Shown: in pieces, positions 34,939 to 43,697 of the stretch
Position numbering within the stretch: the first letter of the stretch is position 1
How the letters are laid out: each line of letters begins with the position of its first letter
Assembly: GCA_032055545.1 (NCBI GenBank)
Contig: DAMBQR010000011.1
Span: 1 to 64,000, forward strand
DNA: 64,000 nt
Source of the DNA: Pseudescherichia sp032055545
GTDB lineage: Bacteria; Pseudomonadota; Gammaproteobacteria; Enterobacterales; Enterobacteriaceae
Direction of reading: 5' to 3'
Notes under the pieces: model-generated
The model's input: only the letters and a program-made list of their open reading frames with translations
What the model was told of the DNA's origin: nothing
The model's database searches: none
Position numbers and translations under genes: made by a program

Positions 34939-37035
34939 CTATAGGGAAATAATACGATCGACGGTTCTTATCGTTGTCTCTCGATGGGCAATAATCACGC
35001 GGGTAATATTGAGTTTTTTGATCGCGCCGTTGACGAAGCGTTCACTCTCAGTATCAAGAGAGCTGGTTGCCTCATCCATAAACAGGATGCCCGGCTTTCG
35101 GTATAGCGCCCGGGCAATAAAAATGCGCTGCTTTTGGCCGCCGGAAAGCCCTTCGCCCAGCTCGCCAATCAGGGTTTCATAGCCCATCGGCATCTGCATA
35201 ATCACGTCGTGGATATAGCTGGCCCTGGCGCACTCGATCATCCAGCGCTCATCCATCTCTTCAACAAAACCGCAGATATTTTCGCGGATTGAACCCGAAA
35301 ACAGGCGATCGTCCTGCATCACGCAGGCAATCATCTTGTGGAAATTATTTACTCCAAGCTGCTGAATATCGCTGCCGTTCACCTTCACCTTGCCACTGTC
35401 AGGCGCAAACAGGCCGCATAGCACTTTCATGAGGGTGGTTTTGCCGCTGCCCGAGGTGCCAACAATGGCCACGCTCTCTCCTGGCGCAATGGCAAGATTC
35501 AGATCGCTGAATACCGGTGACGACTGGCTGTCATAGCTATAGCTCAACTGCTCCGTCGATAGCGCGGCAGGCTGCATGCGGGCAACAATGGGCAGCTCCG
35601 GTTTTTTTGCCTCCCGCTCGTGAAGGGCAATGTCGGCAATACGCTCGTTATGCAAGCTCATCATTCGTAGCTGCAACAGGAAGTTGGTCAGAGAGCCAAC
35701 CCGCTCGGAGAACTGACCGCGAAAGGATCCGAAGGCCACAAACATGCCGAGGGTCATCTGGTTATCAATCACAAGGCTGGTCCCGAGCCAGAGGATCACG
35801 ACCTGATCGCAGGCGGCAACGAAGGTGTTGATGCCGCTAAACAGCAGATCCATTTTGCTGATTTTGATCCCTGAATTGATGGCGTCAATTTTCAGGTTAA
35901 GCCAGTGCGTACCCCGGCGCTCGGCCATGCCCTGGGTTTTCACCGTGGCGATACCGTAGAGCGTCTCCATAAAATAGGAGCTGGCGCGTGCGCCTCTGAC
36001 CAGCGTCTCTTCTGATAGCTGCCGGTAGTAGCTGTAGGTCAGCAAGCGTATCAGGACATAAATCGCGGTGAACCCCAGCACTATCCAGGTCAGATAGCCG
36101 CCATAGAGCACCATCATCACCGTGACCCCGACAACCATAATGCCATCCATGATGGCTCCGACTACGCTGGTGGTGAAGGTCGTACGCAGCGTATCCAGTG
36201 AGCTAAAGCGGGACTGGATATCGCCCAGCTTGCGTCTTTCAAAATACCCCAGCGGTAGCCTGAGCAGGTGATTAAGCAGGCCGGACTGCCACTGCACATT
36301 GATGAGGGTGCCCATGACCAGCGATGACCATGCCCGAACCATGCTGACGGCGGCACGCAGCAGAATAAAGAACATCAGGCCGAAGCAGATAAGCGTGAGG
36401 AGACCCCGATCCCCTGCCGGGATAGCATGGTCCATAACCAGCTGCGTGCCTATCGGCATCACCAGGTTGATCGCTTCAATCACCAGCGAAAGACAGAAGA
36501 TTTTCCCCAGCGTGCGTTTAATGCCATGGATGCTGCCGATCAGCGTCCGCAGGCTGATCCGGTTTTGCACCGTCTCGGCGGTAAACTCGCTGCCGGGCCA
36601 GGCTTCCAGCGCTACGCCAGTGAAGGCGCTCGACATCTCTGCCAGGCCTACCGTCCTGCGCCCTCTGGCCGGATCGTGCAGCACAAAACGGTTGTGCTTG
36701 ACGCTGGTCAGCACCACAAAATGGTTAAAGTCCCAGTGCAGAATACAGGGGGTCTTCAGGGTGGACAGCTCGTCAAGATCGAGCGAGAGGGCGCGCGTCT
36801 GCATGCCCAGCTGCATCGCCATGTCGTTGATGCCGGCCAGGGTCGTACCGCGCGCGGAGAGGTTAAACTGGCGACGTAACGAGATCAGATCGATGCTTTT
36901 ACCATAGTACCCGCCGATCATGGCCAGGCAGGCCAGCCCACACTCCGACGACTCGGTTTGGTGAATAACGGGAACCTGCCGACGCAGGCGCATATCAAGC
37001 TGGCTGAGCAAGGATTTAAAGCTGCCGTTAATCAT
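34939..37035 (-). CDS. mchF: Microcin exporter: C39 peptidase-ABC transporter (CvaB/MchF/MceG family)
   Basis: 698 residues, the CvaB size. The N-terminal C39 domain has the catalytic triad at exactly the CvaB positions: Cys32 (HQTESSECGLACLAMIGG), His105 (HWDFNHFVVL) and Asp121 (VLHDPARG). It is followed by six hydrophobic helices (about 170-430) and an ATPase domain with GTSGSGKTT, LSGGQKQR and ILFMDEATSSLD. It should cut the double-glycine leader and export the peptide across both membranes with the HlyD-like adaptor and host TolC. It overlaps the adaptor gene by eight bases. Confidence 0.95.
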   Translation of the reverse strand: MINGSFKSLLSQLDMRLRRQVPVIHQTESSECGLACLAMIGGYYGKSIDLISLRRQFNLSARGTTLAGINDMAMQLGMQTRALSLDLDELSTLKTPCILHWDFNHFVVLTSVKHNRFVLHDPARGRRTVGLAEMSSAFTGVALEAWPGSEFTAETVQNRISLRTLIGSIHGIKRTLGKIFCLSLVIEAINLVMPIGTQLVMDHAIPAGDRGLLTLICFGLMFFILLRAAVSMVRAWSSLVMGTLINVQWQSGLLNHLLRLPLGYFERRKLGDIQSRFSSLDTLRTTFTTSVVGAIMDGIMVVGVTVMMVLYGGYLTWIVLGFTAIYVLIRLLTYSYYRQLSEETLVRGARASSYFMETLYGIATVKTQGMAERRGTHWLNLKIDAINSGIKISKMDLLFSGINTFVAACDQVVILWLGTSLVIDNQMTLGMFVAFGSFRGQFSERVGSLTNFLLQLRMMSLHNERIADIALHEREAKKPELPIVARMQPAALSTEQLSYSYDSQSSPVFSDLNLAIAPGESVAIVGTSGSGKTTLMKVLCGLFAPDSGKVKVNGSDIQQLGVNNFHKMIACVMQDDRLFSGSIRENICGFVEEMDERWMIECARASYIHDVIMQMPMGYETLIGELGEGLSGGQKQRIFIARALYRKPGILFMDEATSSLDTESERFVNGAIKKLNITRVIIAHRETTIRTVDRIISL

Positions 37036-38299
37036 GTACGGGTCCTGTGGCGCTGTGCTTCATGTCATAGAAGGGCGACAGCATCCATTGATAAACCTGT
37101 CGTTTTTCCAGAAAAAGGGTACTCTGCGCCTTCATCCCGTTTTCCAGAGGCAGTGATTTCCCGTCGTAGGCGATGGCCTGCTTTTCGGGTTTGACGATCA
37201 CTTTATACCAGGGGGTGGATGACCCCTGGAGAGCGGGCGCGCCCTGATAGGTCTGCATCTCCTGAGGCGAAGCCGGGGTTCTGGCGACCGCCGTCACGCT
37301 GGCGGAAAACTGCCCAAATTTTTCAGCGGGGAAGGCCTCATAACGTACGTTGACCTTATCGCCCTCCGTGATATACGGAACCGCATCATTAGGCACCCAC
37401 AGAACCAAAAAGTAGCTCTCAATATGTTGTGGAATAATTTGCAGCAGGCTGTCACCGACGTTCACCATCTGCCCCACGGTGACGCTCATCGAATCGATCC
37501 TGCCGTCAGAGAGGGCGCGGACAACGATCTCGCCATCCATGTCGGTATTGATCAGCTCTTTTTGCAGCTCGTAGCGCTGCAGCTCCATCTGATAGATGCG
37601 GTTATCAAAATCGGCGGCCTGCGTCTGGATCTGGCTCGCCAGGCTGGTTATCTGCAGGGCATTTTGCTCGTTCTGTCCGCTCAGGCTCAGCAGGTTATTT
37701 TGCTGCTGATAGTAGAGCACGACCTGGTTAGTCAGCTGATCCTTATTAATTAACCCTCTGGCCTGATAGTGCCGATAGCTGTCCATATTATCTTTCATCA
37801 GTTTTATTCCCTCTTCCGCGCGGCGGATAATATCCGACGAACGCGTAAAGGCGTCGCTGTACTGCGCGCGCTGGGCTTGCAGCGTCGCGAGGGTGGTCTT
37901 CTTGCTCTCCTCCAGCCGCGCAATAATGCTGGCAATGCGCTCCAGCTGGCTTTCAATATCTTTGCGGTGATTGTCGCTGACAATCCCGCTGCGGGTGCTT
38001 TTGCTAACGTCAATAAGGTAGATGGGATCGCCTTTCTTAACGTCCTCTCCTTTAACCGTGAACTGCTTGACCACGAATCCCTGTACGCTGGCGTAGACGT
38101 TGACCGCCCTGGGCCAGGTAGTAACCTCGCCGCTGACGTTAACGCGACGCGTGTAGGTACCCGCAATAACAAAGGAGAGAAAGGCGATGATAAAAAATGC
38201 AGCAGCCGTGGCCGTCAGCCAAAGAGGCGTGCCGGGCAGCAGAATAGCGCGTCCTCGCCACTTCATCTTTTGATTGTCTATCGCATCCTGACGAAACAA
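37028..38299 (-). CDS. mchE: HlyD-family export adaptor (CvaA/MchE/MceH family)
   Basis: 423 residues with a short cytoplasmic N-terminus, one membrane helix (ATAAAFFIIAFLSFVIAG, about residues 30-50), a lipoyl-like beta section, a long periplasmic coiled coil (about 110-260) and a C-terminal beta domain (SMSVTVGQMVNVGDSLLQII). Membrane-fusion proteins of this family bridge the inner-membrane exporter to TolC. The gene overlaps the exporter and follows the acyltransferase-like gene by 21 bases, so the whole set is one transcript. Confidence 0.92.
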   Translation of the reverse strand: MFRQDAIDNQKMKWRGRAILLPGTPLWLTATAAAFFIIAFLSFVIAGTYTRRVNVSGEVTTWPRAVNVYASVQGFVVKQFTVKGEDVKKGDPIYLIDVSKSTRSGIVSDNHRKDIESQLERIASIIARLEESKKTTLATLQAQRAQYSDAFTRSSDIIRRAEEGIKLMKDNMDSYRHYQARGLINKDQLTNQVVLYYQQQNNLLSLSGQNEQNALQITSLASQIQTQAADFDNRIYQMELQRYELQKELINTDMDGEIVVRALSDGRIDSMSVTVGQMVNVGDSLLQIIPQHIESYFLVLWVPNDAVPYITEGDKVNVRYEAFPAEKFGQFSASVTAVARTPASPQEMQTYQGAPALQGSSTPWYKVIVKPEKQAIAYDGKSLPLENGMKAQSTLFLEKRQVYQWMLSPFYDMKHSATGPVHD

Positions 38300-38320
38300 A
38301 ATCGATGTCCTTAATAAGTT

Positions 38321-38767
38321 CTATTGCGCGATCGCGCCCAGCGTCATGACTCGCTTTCTGCGGCTCAGCCAGCGCGCCTCCCCCTGGCCCCAGGGCCGGA
38401 TCTGCTCCAGGTAGTGCATAATCGTCCGGCCAAAGCCAGGCTGGCAGCAGAAATCAAGGATCCAGATCCTGCCCCCCTCATTCCACTCAGAGGGGTGCAG
38501 CCGAAACTGCGGATCGTTTAGCAGCCGGGCTTCGGTATCCGCTTCCAGACAGGCCCAGGTTACGTAAGCTAACGGCTGCCCGCGCCGGTCAAAGAGAAAC
38601 TTAATCTGTCTGTGTTGAATAGCGAACTCGGTCCAGTACTGAAGGCTCAGGACCGGGTAGAGGCTGTAGTTGCGGTTGTAGAGCATGCAGCTCACGGCAA
38701 AGCCCGCCTGTTCGTGGGCTGACCACACCTGCTGGCCGTTTACCGTTTCTCTGATTTGTGATGTCAT
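38321..38767 (-). CDS. mchD: HlyC-like acyltransferase (MchD/MceI family)
   Basis: 148 residues. The fold family is that of the RTX-toxin lysine acyltransferases: YPVLSLQYWTEFAIQHRQIKF, PLAYVTWACLEADTEARLLND and GGRIWILDFCCQPGFG align with HlyC. In siderophore microcins the MceI/MchD protein works with MceJ/MchC to join the glucosylated siderophore to the peptide C-terminus. The Asp of ILDF matches the HlyC catalytic Asp, but the residue aligned with the HlyC catalytic His is Asn (YNRNY versus LHRNW). ATGA overlap with the preceding gene implies coupled translation of the two partners. Confidence 0.88.
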   Translation of the reverse strand: MTSQIRETVNGQQVWSAHEQAGFAVSCMLYNRNYSLYPVLSLQYWTEFAIQHRQIKFLFDRRGQPLAYVTWACLEADTEARLLNDPQFRLHPSEWNEGGRIWILDFCCQPGFGRTIMHYLEQIRPWGQGEARWLSRRKRVMTLGAIAQ

Positions 38768-40305
38768 CTGCTCTCCCCCGGACGGCCTAATACATCGCAG
38801 GCAAACGCCTGCATACGCTCCCCCATTACAAGCAGGGCTTTTTGCAAGGAGGCAGGATCCTCTGCGTGAGTATCCAGCAGCCCGGCAATAGCCTTAAACA
38901 TCTGCGCTTTACCTAACGATCCTCGTGGCTGAAGTTTCAGGCGTGCCTGCTGCGCCATGCCTGCCAGCACAAAAGCCACCTCACGTCCTTGAGAGCGACA
39001 CTGCTCTATCAGCCAGCGTGTTGCTTCGGTAAAGAGCTGCTGTGTTTCAACGAAGTGGGGATCGCGCATCAGAGCCTCACAGCCTGCCACGGCCTCGCCC
39101 TGGCTCTGGCGGATCAAAACCACGGCCAGTCGCGTTAGCGGTGAGTCAGATGGCGTGCGCGTGGATGAGCAATAGAGCGTGGCGCTGCGGCGGCGTAGCA
39201 GCTTCATAAAGCTGTCCACCAGTCGGGTTAACGGCTGAGGTAACGTCTGTGATGCCAGCATATCCGCCGGAAAACCCAGCAGATCGAGATAGCAGCGGTA
39301 GCAGGCGCTGTGAAAGGTGTGCAGAAAGACCTCCTCCACCTGCTGCCGGGCTGCCTGGGTAAAGGCGGCATCAAACATATACTTGCCGAGATAGAGACAG
39401 AGATCCGCTACGCTTTGTTGCAGCAGCCCCGGCTCGTTCATCAGCTCTGTCAGCCTGAAACGGTAGTCAAAGCTGTCAGGAAAGTCGCCGGGAAACAGGC
39501 TGCTTAAGCCGTTGAAGTCCAGCAGCCTGCCGTCCATCGCTACATTGGAGGGCGAGGTGGTGACCCGTAAAAAACGGGTGCGGCAAAATGCCATCTGCCA
39601 CGCCTGGCGGCGTGCCATTTCGCACAGTCCTTCAGTAACGTAGCGCCGTTGATCCCGGCTGGCCTCAGCGCTAAACCCCCCAGGCGGAGTGGGCAGGGTT
39701 TGAGGTAAGATCGGGATCGCGGCTCTCACCCGCGCGGCGTCATGTATCAGCAGGCTGGCATAGCAGGGCTGCGGACGAAAATAGGGGGCGCGTTCAAAGT
39801 GAGCTGGACGCACCACCGGCTCACGTACCAGCAAGGCGCGGCGTAATGGTCCCCCGGCGCGTTTGAATGCCAGCTCAATGTCGCTGTCAGTCAGTAAAAC
39901 GGCCCGCGCCCGTACCGCGCCGAAGGGTAACACCTTCGCCAGCGCCTCGCCCCAGAAGGCTTCATAAATGGCATCGCTGGCGGTCAGTGCGCCGTTGGAG
40001 TGAATAGCATCTGAACCTTCACCCACCAGAGGATTAGCGCCTATGCCCTTGACCTGATGACGCCCGTTAAAGCCGCAGCGTGCTCCGCCGCCGTTACGCT
40101 GGATGCCGCTGCCGCCATAGCGCTCGGCGTGAAACAGGCTGGTCGGGGCCACACCCTCGGGATCGATCAGATAGCTACAGTCTCGACGCAGTGCTTCCCC
40201 ATCATCAACGTCCGGGGCGCACCAGATCAGCGAGGAGGTAACCTGCCGGGCCTCAAACGGGACCAGATTATCGGTAAGATCGGCAAGGGATGCAGAATAG
40301 CTCAT
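38764..40305 (-). CDS. mchC: Microcin maturation protein (MchC/MceJ family)
   Basis: 513 residues from ATG 40305 (MSYSASLADLTDNL), eight bases after GGAAAA; an upstream ATG at 40332 is less likely. Contains a distinctive GGSGIQRNGGGARCGFNGRH motif near residue 75 and VREPVVRPAHFERAPYFRP near 180. Proteins of this family are found only with siderophore-microcin loci and are required, with the HlyC-like partner, for attaching the siderophore to the precursor. The biochemical mechanism is not settled. The gene follows the 42-codon ORF and a Fur box. Confidence 0.85.
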   Translation of the reverse strand: MSYSASLADLTDNLVPFEARQVTSSLIWCAPDVDDGEALRRDCSYLIDPEGVAPTSLFHAERYGGSGIQRNGGGARCGFNGRHQVKGIGANPLVGEGSDAIHSNGALTASDAIYEAFWGEALAKVLPFGAVRARAVLLTDSDIELAFKRAGGPLRRALLVREPVVRPAHFERAPYFRPQPCYASLLIHDAARVRAAIPILPQTLPTPPGGFSAEASRDQRRYVTEGLCEMARRQAWQMAFCRTRFLRVTTSPSNVAMDGRLLDFNGLSSLFPGDFPDSFDYRFRLTELMNEPGLLQQSVADLCLYLGKYMFDAAFTQAARQQVEEVFLHTFHSACYRCYLDLLGFPADMLASQTLPQPLTRLVDSFMKLLRRRSATLYCSSTRTPSDSPLTRLAVVLIRQSQGEAVAGCEALMRDPHFVETQQLFTEATRWLIEQCRSQGREVAFVLAGMAQQARLKLQPRGSLGKAQMFKAIAGLLDTHAEDPASLQKALLVMGERMQAFACDVLGRPGESR

Positions 40306-40381
40306 CACATTATTTTCCGGATAATTGCACACGCTGTTTTAAATAGCCACAGGCCGTCACGCTTAAGTGAAAGCGTAAGAG

Positions 40382-40510
40382 TCAAAATAGGAGAAGGGCA
40401 TATTCCAGCAGTGCGCTTGCCATAATTAACGCCGCCATTTCAGCGGGGGAGGGGCGGGGTTTTGCATTATTTTGACGATCCATATCTTCATTGCCAGTAA
40501 GAGGTTCCAT
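40382..40510 (-). CDS. 42-residue small protein heading the microcin operon
   Basis: ATG 40510 to TGA 40382. The protein starts MEPLTGNEDMDRQNNAKPRP and ends in a hydrophobic, probably helical segment (AEMAALIMASALLEYALLLF). GTAGGGT places a ribosome site six bases upstream, and a Fur box sits 12 bases before the start. Its place at the head of the operon recalls the small mchX/mceX genes of microcin H47 and E492, which have been linked to expression control. I cannot confirm homology by eye. It is too short for routine gene calling. Confidence 0.6.
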   Translation of the reverse strand: MEPLTGNEDMDRQNNAKPRPSPAEMAALIMASALLEYALLLF

Positions 40511-40521
40511 TTTTACCCTAC

Positions 40522-40542
40522 AAGAGAATGATTCTTATTTTG
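40522..40542. promoter_or_regulatory. Fur box at the microcin operon promoter
   Basis: GAGAATGATTCTTATTTTG shares the GAATGATTCT core and T/A-rich right arm of Fur sites (consensus GATAATGATAATCATTATC). It lies just upstream of the 42-codon ORF, so iron starvation should induce the maturation and export genes. Confidence 0.7.
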
Positions 40543-41044
40543 TTTTCTGCGAATGTGCCAGAGTATCCACAGGGAGTCAAATGTTTTATCTGCCTCGTTT
40601 CAGGTGTAAAGCATTGATAGTATGCTTCCAGGGAGATGCCAGACCCCCTTTTATCAGTCAGAAATGCTCGCTCACGTAAGAAAATGCTGAATGCTTTTCA
40701 GCAATCCACAGGCGGTATCCGGTGCGGATCGGCGTGTTTTGGCTATTATTTAGTTTCGTTTAAGGAGGCGGTTAAAGCCATCAATATGCTGGCTGGTTGA
40801 CGGACAATATATTTGCAGCCGTTTTACTCTATCAATCACCAAATTTAGTAGGGAGGTGACGGCCCGGCGTTGACTATTTTATTTGTGATGCCCTATGCTT
40901 TTAATATTAATTTTGTTTTCAAGATTAAATTATTACGGATATTGATAATATTACGGCAAAGCATGCCGCATAAATTGCATTTAAAGAAACGGACAATAAA
41001 CGCTGTTCCAGTTTGATGCTCGTTAAGCGGAGAGGGATTTTCTC
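40543..41044. promoter_or_regulatory. AT-rich divergent promoter region of the microcin locus
   Basis: About 500 bases without a supportable gene, markedly richer in A and T than the flanks. At 40938-40956 GATATTGATAATATTACGG agrees with 12 of 19 positions of the Fur consensus and would control the glycosyltransferase-esterase pair. A short hairpin GCTGAATGCTTTTCAGC occurs at about 40685. The last bases (AAGCGGAGAGGGATTTTCTC) provide the ribosome site for the glycosyltransferase. Confidence 0.5.
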
Positions 41045-42202
41045 ATGCGTGTTCTTTTCATCGGTCCGCCCCTATACGGACTGCTCTATCCCGTGCTCTC
41101 TCTTGCCCAGGGCTTTCGCGCCAATGGGCATGAGGTTACGATTGCCAGCGCTGGAAAATTTGCGCAAAAAGCCGCTGAGGCTGGCCTTGTGGCATTCGAT
41201 GCTGCACCTACGCTCGACTCCGAAGCCGAGTATTGTCAGCGGGAAGATCTGCGCAAAAGGGGCATTATCGGCACCAACAAAGGGAATTTCTCTTTTTTTA
41301 GCGATGAGATGACGGATCGGCTGGTTGAGTTTACCGGCCAGTGGCGGCCCGATTTAATTATCTATCCCCCGCTGGGCCTGGCCGGTCCGCTCGTGGCGGC
41401 GAAATTTGGCATTCCAGTGGTGATGCAAACGGTAGGGTTCGCCCATACGCCCTGGCATATACAGGGGGTGACACGATCCCTGGCGAACGCCTATGCCCGT
41501 CATGGCGTTGCTGCCCCACCACGGGATCTGGCGTGGATCGATGTCACTCCGCCGAGCATGAGCATTGTGCAGAATAACGGCGAACCCATCATTCCCATGC
41601 GGTACGTCCCTTACAACGGCGGGGCGGTCTGGGAGAGGTGGTGGGAGAGAGAGCCTGCGAGAAAGCGTCTGTTGGTCAGCCTGGGAACCGTCCAGCCGAT
41701 GGCCGATGGGCTGGATCCGATCGCCTGGATTATGGATTCAGCGGATGAGGTAGATGCTGAGTTTATCCTTCAGCTGGGTACCAATGCCCGCCGCGGGCTG
41801 CGCCCGCTGCCACCTAACGTGCGGCTGGTCGAGTGGATACCGATGGGCGTATTTCTCAACGGAGCCGACGGCTTTATTCACCATGGCGGCGCGGGTAACA
41901 CCCTGACGGCGCTGCACTGCGGTATACCCCAGATGGTATTTGGTCAGGGAGCCGATCGTCCTGTTAATGCGCAGGCCGTTGTCGCCCGTGGATGTGGCAC
42001 TATTCCCGGCGAACAAGGGCTGACGGGCGATCTGATTAACACATTTTTAGCCAATACGGCTTATCGTACGGCTTCAGTGCAGGTCGCCAAAGAGATGGCG
42101 GCGCAGGCCGCGCCCGCAGAGGTCGCTGCAAGCCTCGCTGCCACCGTGATGGGTAAAAATACGCGGATGCGCGCGACAAAAACGATGGAGTACGCGTCAT
42201 GA
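41045..42202 (+). CDS. iroB: Enterobactin C-glycosyltransferase (IroB/MceC type)
   Basis: 385 residues of the GT-B, MGT-like class, tracking Salmonella IroB throughout: MRVLFIGPPLYGLLYPVLSL, IIYPPLGLAGPLVAAKFGIP, WIDVTPPSMSI, VPYNGGAVWE and the nucleotide-sugar motif GFIHHGGAGNTLTALHCGIPQ. IroB and MceC attach glucose to C5 of the dihydroxybenzoyl rings of enterobactin. In microcin E492 that glucosylated siderophore is what is joined to the peptide. It overlaps the esterase gene by four bases and is probably iron-regulated. No iroC, iroE or iroN is present, so this copy serves the microcin rather than salmochelin export. Confidence 0.93.
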   Translation: MRVLFIGPPLYGLLYPVLSLAQGFRANGHEVTIASAGKFAQKAAEAGLVAFDAAPTLDSEAEYCQREDLRKRGIIGTNKGNFSFFSDEMTDRLVEFTGQWRPDLIIYPPLGLAGPLVAAKFGIPVVMQTVGFAHTPWHIQGVTRSLANAYARHGVAAPPRDLAWIDVTPPSMSIVQNNGEPIIPMRYVPYNGGAVWERWWEREPARKRLLVSLGTVQPMADGLDPIAWIMDSADEVDAEFILQLGTNARRGLRPLPPNVRLVEWIPMGVFLNGADGFIHHGGAGNTLTALHCGIPQMVFGQGADRPVNAQAVVARGCGTIPGEQGLTGDLINTFLANTAYRTASVQVAKEMAAQAAPAEVAASLAATVMGKNTRMRATKTMEYAS

Positions 42203-43437
42203 TCGACGCCGTCCCGTTCGCGCCGCATGAGCAGAGGGTTATCGCCCGGATACACGCTCAGCTGGGGGCAGGCACAGCGCCGGACGTCTCCCGATTCTGG
42301 CGTGACGTTGCTTCTGTCCGAATCCCCCTGAGCGCGGCGGTAAAGGACGAAGATGACCAACGTGAAGTCACTTTTCTGTGGCGCTCGGCGGCAGCGTTGC
42401 AGGGCGTCTATCTTCGTCTGAACCGGGTGACGGATAAGCAGAGCGTTACGAAAGGGCTAATGACGCCTCTACCTGCCAGCGACATCTGGTTTTTGACGCT
42501 GCGGTTGCCAGCGAGCTATTGCGGGTCATATACCCTCGTCGAAATCCCTGCCGGGCTTTCATCCGAACAGATCGCTCAGCTTGGCAGCCGATTCTCTCCC
42601 CTGGACGGGCAAGCCGATCCGCTTAATCCTGCGGCAGGCATTAACGTGCGCGGACTGGAAGAGTCACTTCTGGCTCTGGATCGCGCCCCTCATCAGCGTG
42701 AATGGGATACGCAATCCGCCCCCGTTCGCGGAACCCTGTCATCGTCATACTCCTGGGTTGCGGGTCGTCAGCGCCGGGTTCGCCTCTATCTTCCTGATGC
42801 ACCCGTCTCTGAGCCTTTGGGGTTGCTGGTAGTGCCCGACGCAGAGATATGGTTTGAGCGCCTGGGGCTACCTGCCGCCATCGACAACGGCATTAGCAGC
42901 GGCCGCTTGGGTCCACTGGCCGTGCTGGGCATTGATAACCTTGATCTCTCGGATCGTAATACCCTGCTGGGCGGACGCAAAGCGCTGGTGCAGGATATTG
43001 CCCAGCGCCTGGTGCCGCAGTTACGAATGGCTTATCCCGACAGGAGATGGGCAGGGCGAGAAAAAACGGTATTCGCTGGACAGAGCCTGGGGGGCGTAAC
43101 GGCCCTCATGGCTGCCCTTTATGCCCCGGATACGTTCGGCTGCGTCCTTAGCCACTCCCCCTCAATGTGGTGGGCGCCCGGTGAGAGCAAACCACCAATG
43201 ATGTTCAGCGAGAGTGCGGGATGCTGGGTAAGCCAGCAGATGCTTGCTATGCCGCCTAAAGCCGTGCGCGTCCAGCTCTGCGTGGGTGCTTTAGAAGGCG
43301 GGACGGTCTCTCATGTTGAACAGCTGCACCAGCGCCTGATCGCCACCGGAGTAGAGAGTGAGATGACGATCTATACCGGCGGTCACGACTATGCCTGGTG
43401 GCGTGGTGCGCTGATGGATGGTCTGGCCAGGGTTTAG
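42199..43437 (+). CDS. iroD: Enterochelin/salmochelin esterase (IroD/MceD type)
   Basis: 412 residues. N-terminal Fes-like domain (REVTFLWRSAAALQGVYLRLNRVTD, LRLPASYCGSY) and a C-terminal alpha/beta-hydrolase with nucleophile FAGQSLGGVTALM, FGCVLSHSPSMWW and the His of TGGHDYAWWRGAL. It hydrolyses the trilactone of (glucosylated) enterobactin to linear forms; the linear trimer is the species found on microcin E492. Its cytoplasmic location is expected, as there is no signal peptide. Coupled to the glycosyltransferase by ATGA. The gap of about 260 bases that follows has no recognisable gene. Confidence 0.92.
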   Translation: MIDAVPFAPHEQRVIARIHAQLGAGTAPDVSRFWRDVASVRIPLSAAVKDEDDQREVTFLWRSAAALQGVYLRLNRVTDKQSVTKGLMTPLPASDIWFLTLRLPASYCGSYTLVEIPAGLSSEQIAQLGSRFSPLDGQADPLNPAAGINVRGLEESLLALDRAPHQREWDTQSAPVRGTLSSSYSWVAGRQRRVRLYLPDAPVSEPLGLLVVPDAEIWFERLGLPAAIDNGISSGRLGPLAVLGIDNLDLSDRNTLLGGRKALVQDIAQRLVPQLRMAYPDRRWAGREKTVFAGQSLGGVTALMAALYAPDTFGCVLSHSPSMWWAPGESKPPMMFSESAGCWVSQQMLAMPPKAVRVQLCVGALEGGTVSHVEQLHQRLIATGVESEMTIYTGGHDYAWWRGALMDGLARV

Positions 43438-43697
43438 CTGACGATTGAGAGTATGATTTTGGCAGAGAATCATGCTGCAAAGTGTGGCGGAAACAGGGAG
43501 GCAGGCTACACTCTCGGAGGTACCTTTTAGCCTGAGTACGTTTTTTACGGTATCGCCATAGCTAAAACCGCACGAACGCTGTGGGGAGTAGAGGTGTAAA
43601 ATCAGGGTGTTACCGATAAAAACCCTGTACATTGCGGGCTAAATTGTTTAGCGTCGTACCGTTTGAATATCCGGCAAAAGAAGCAACTGGCACAGAT

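Noticed and set aside
43438..43697. Search for a second small microcin or immunity gene after the esterase
   Set aside because: No double-glycine leader or hydrophobic short frame with a ribosome site was found on either strand.
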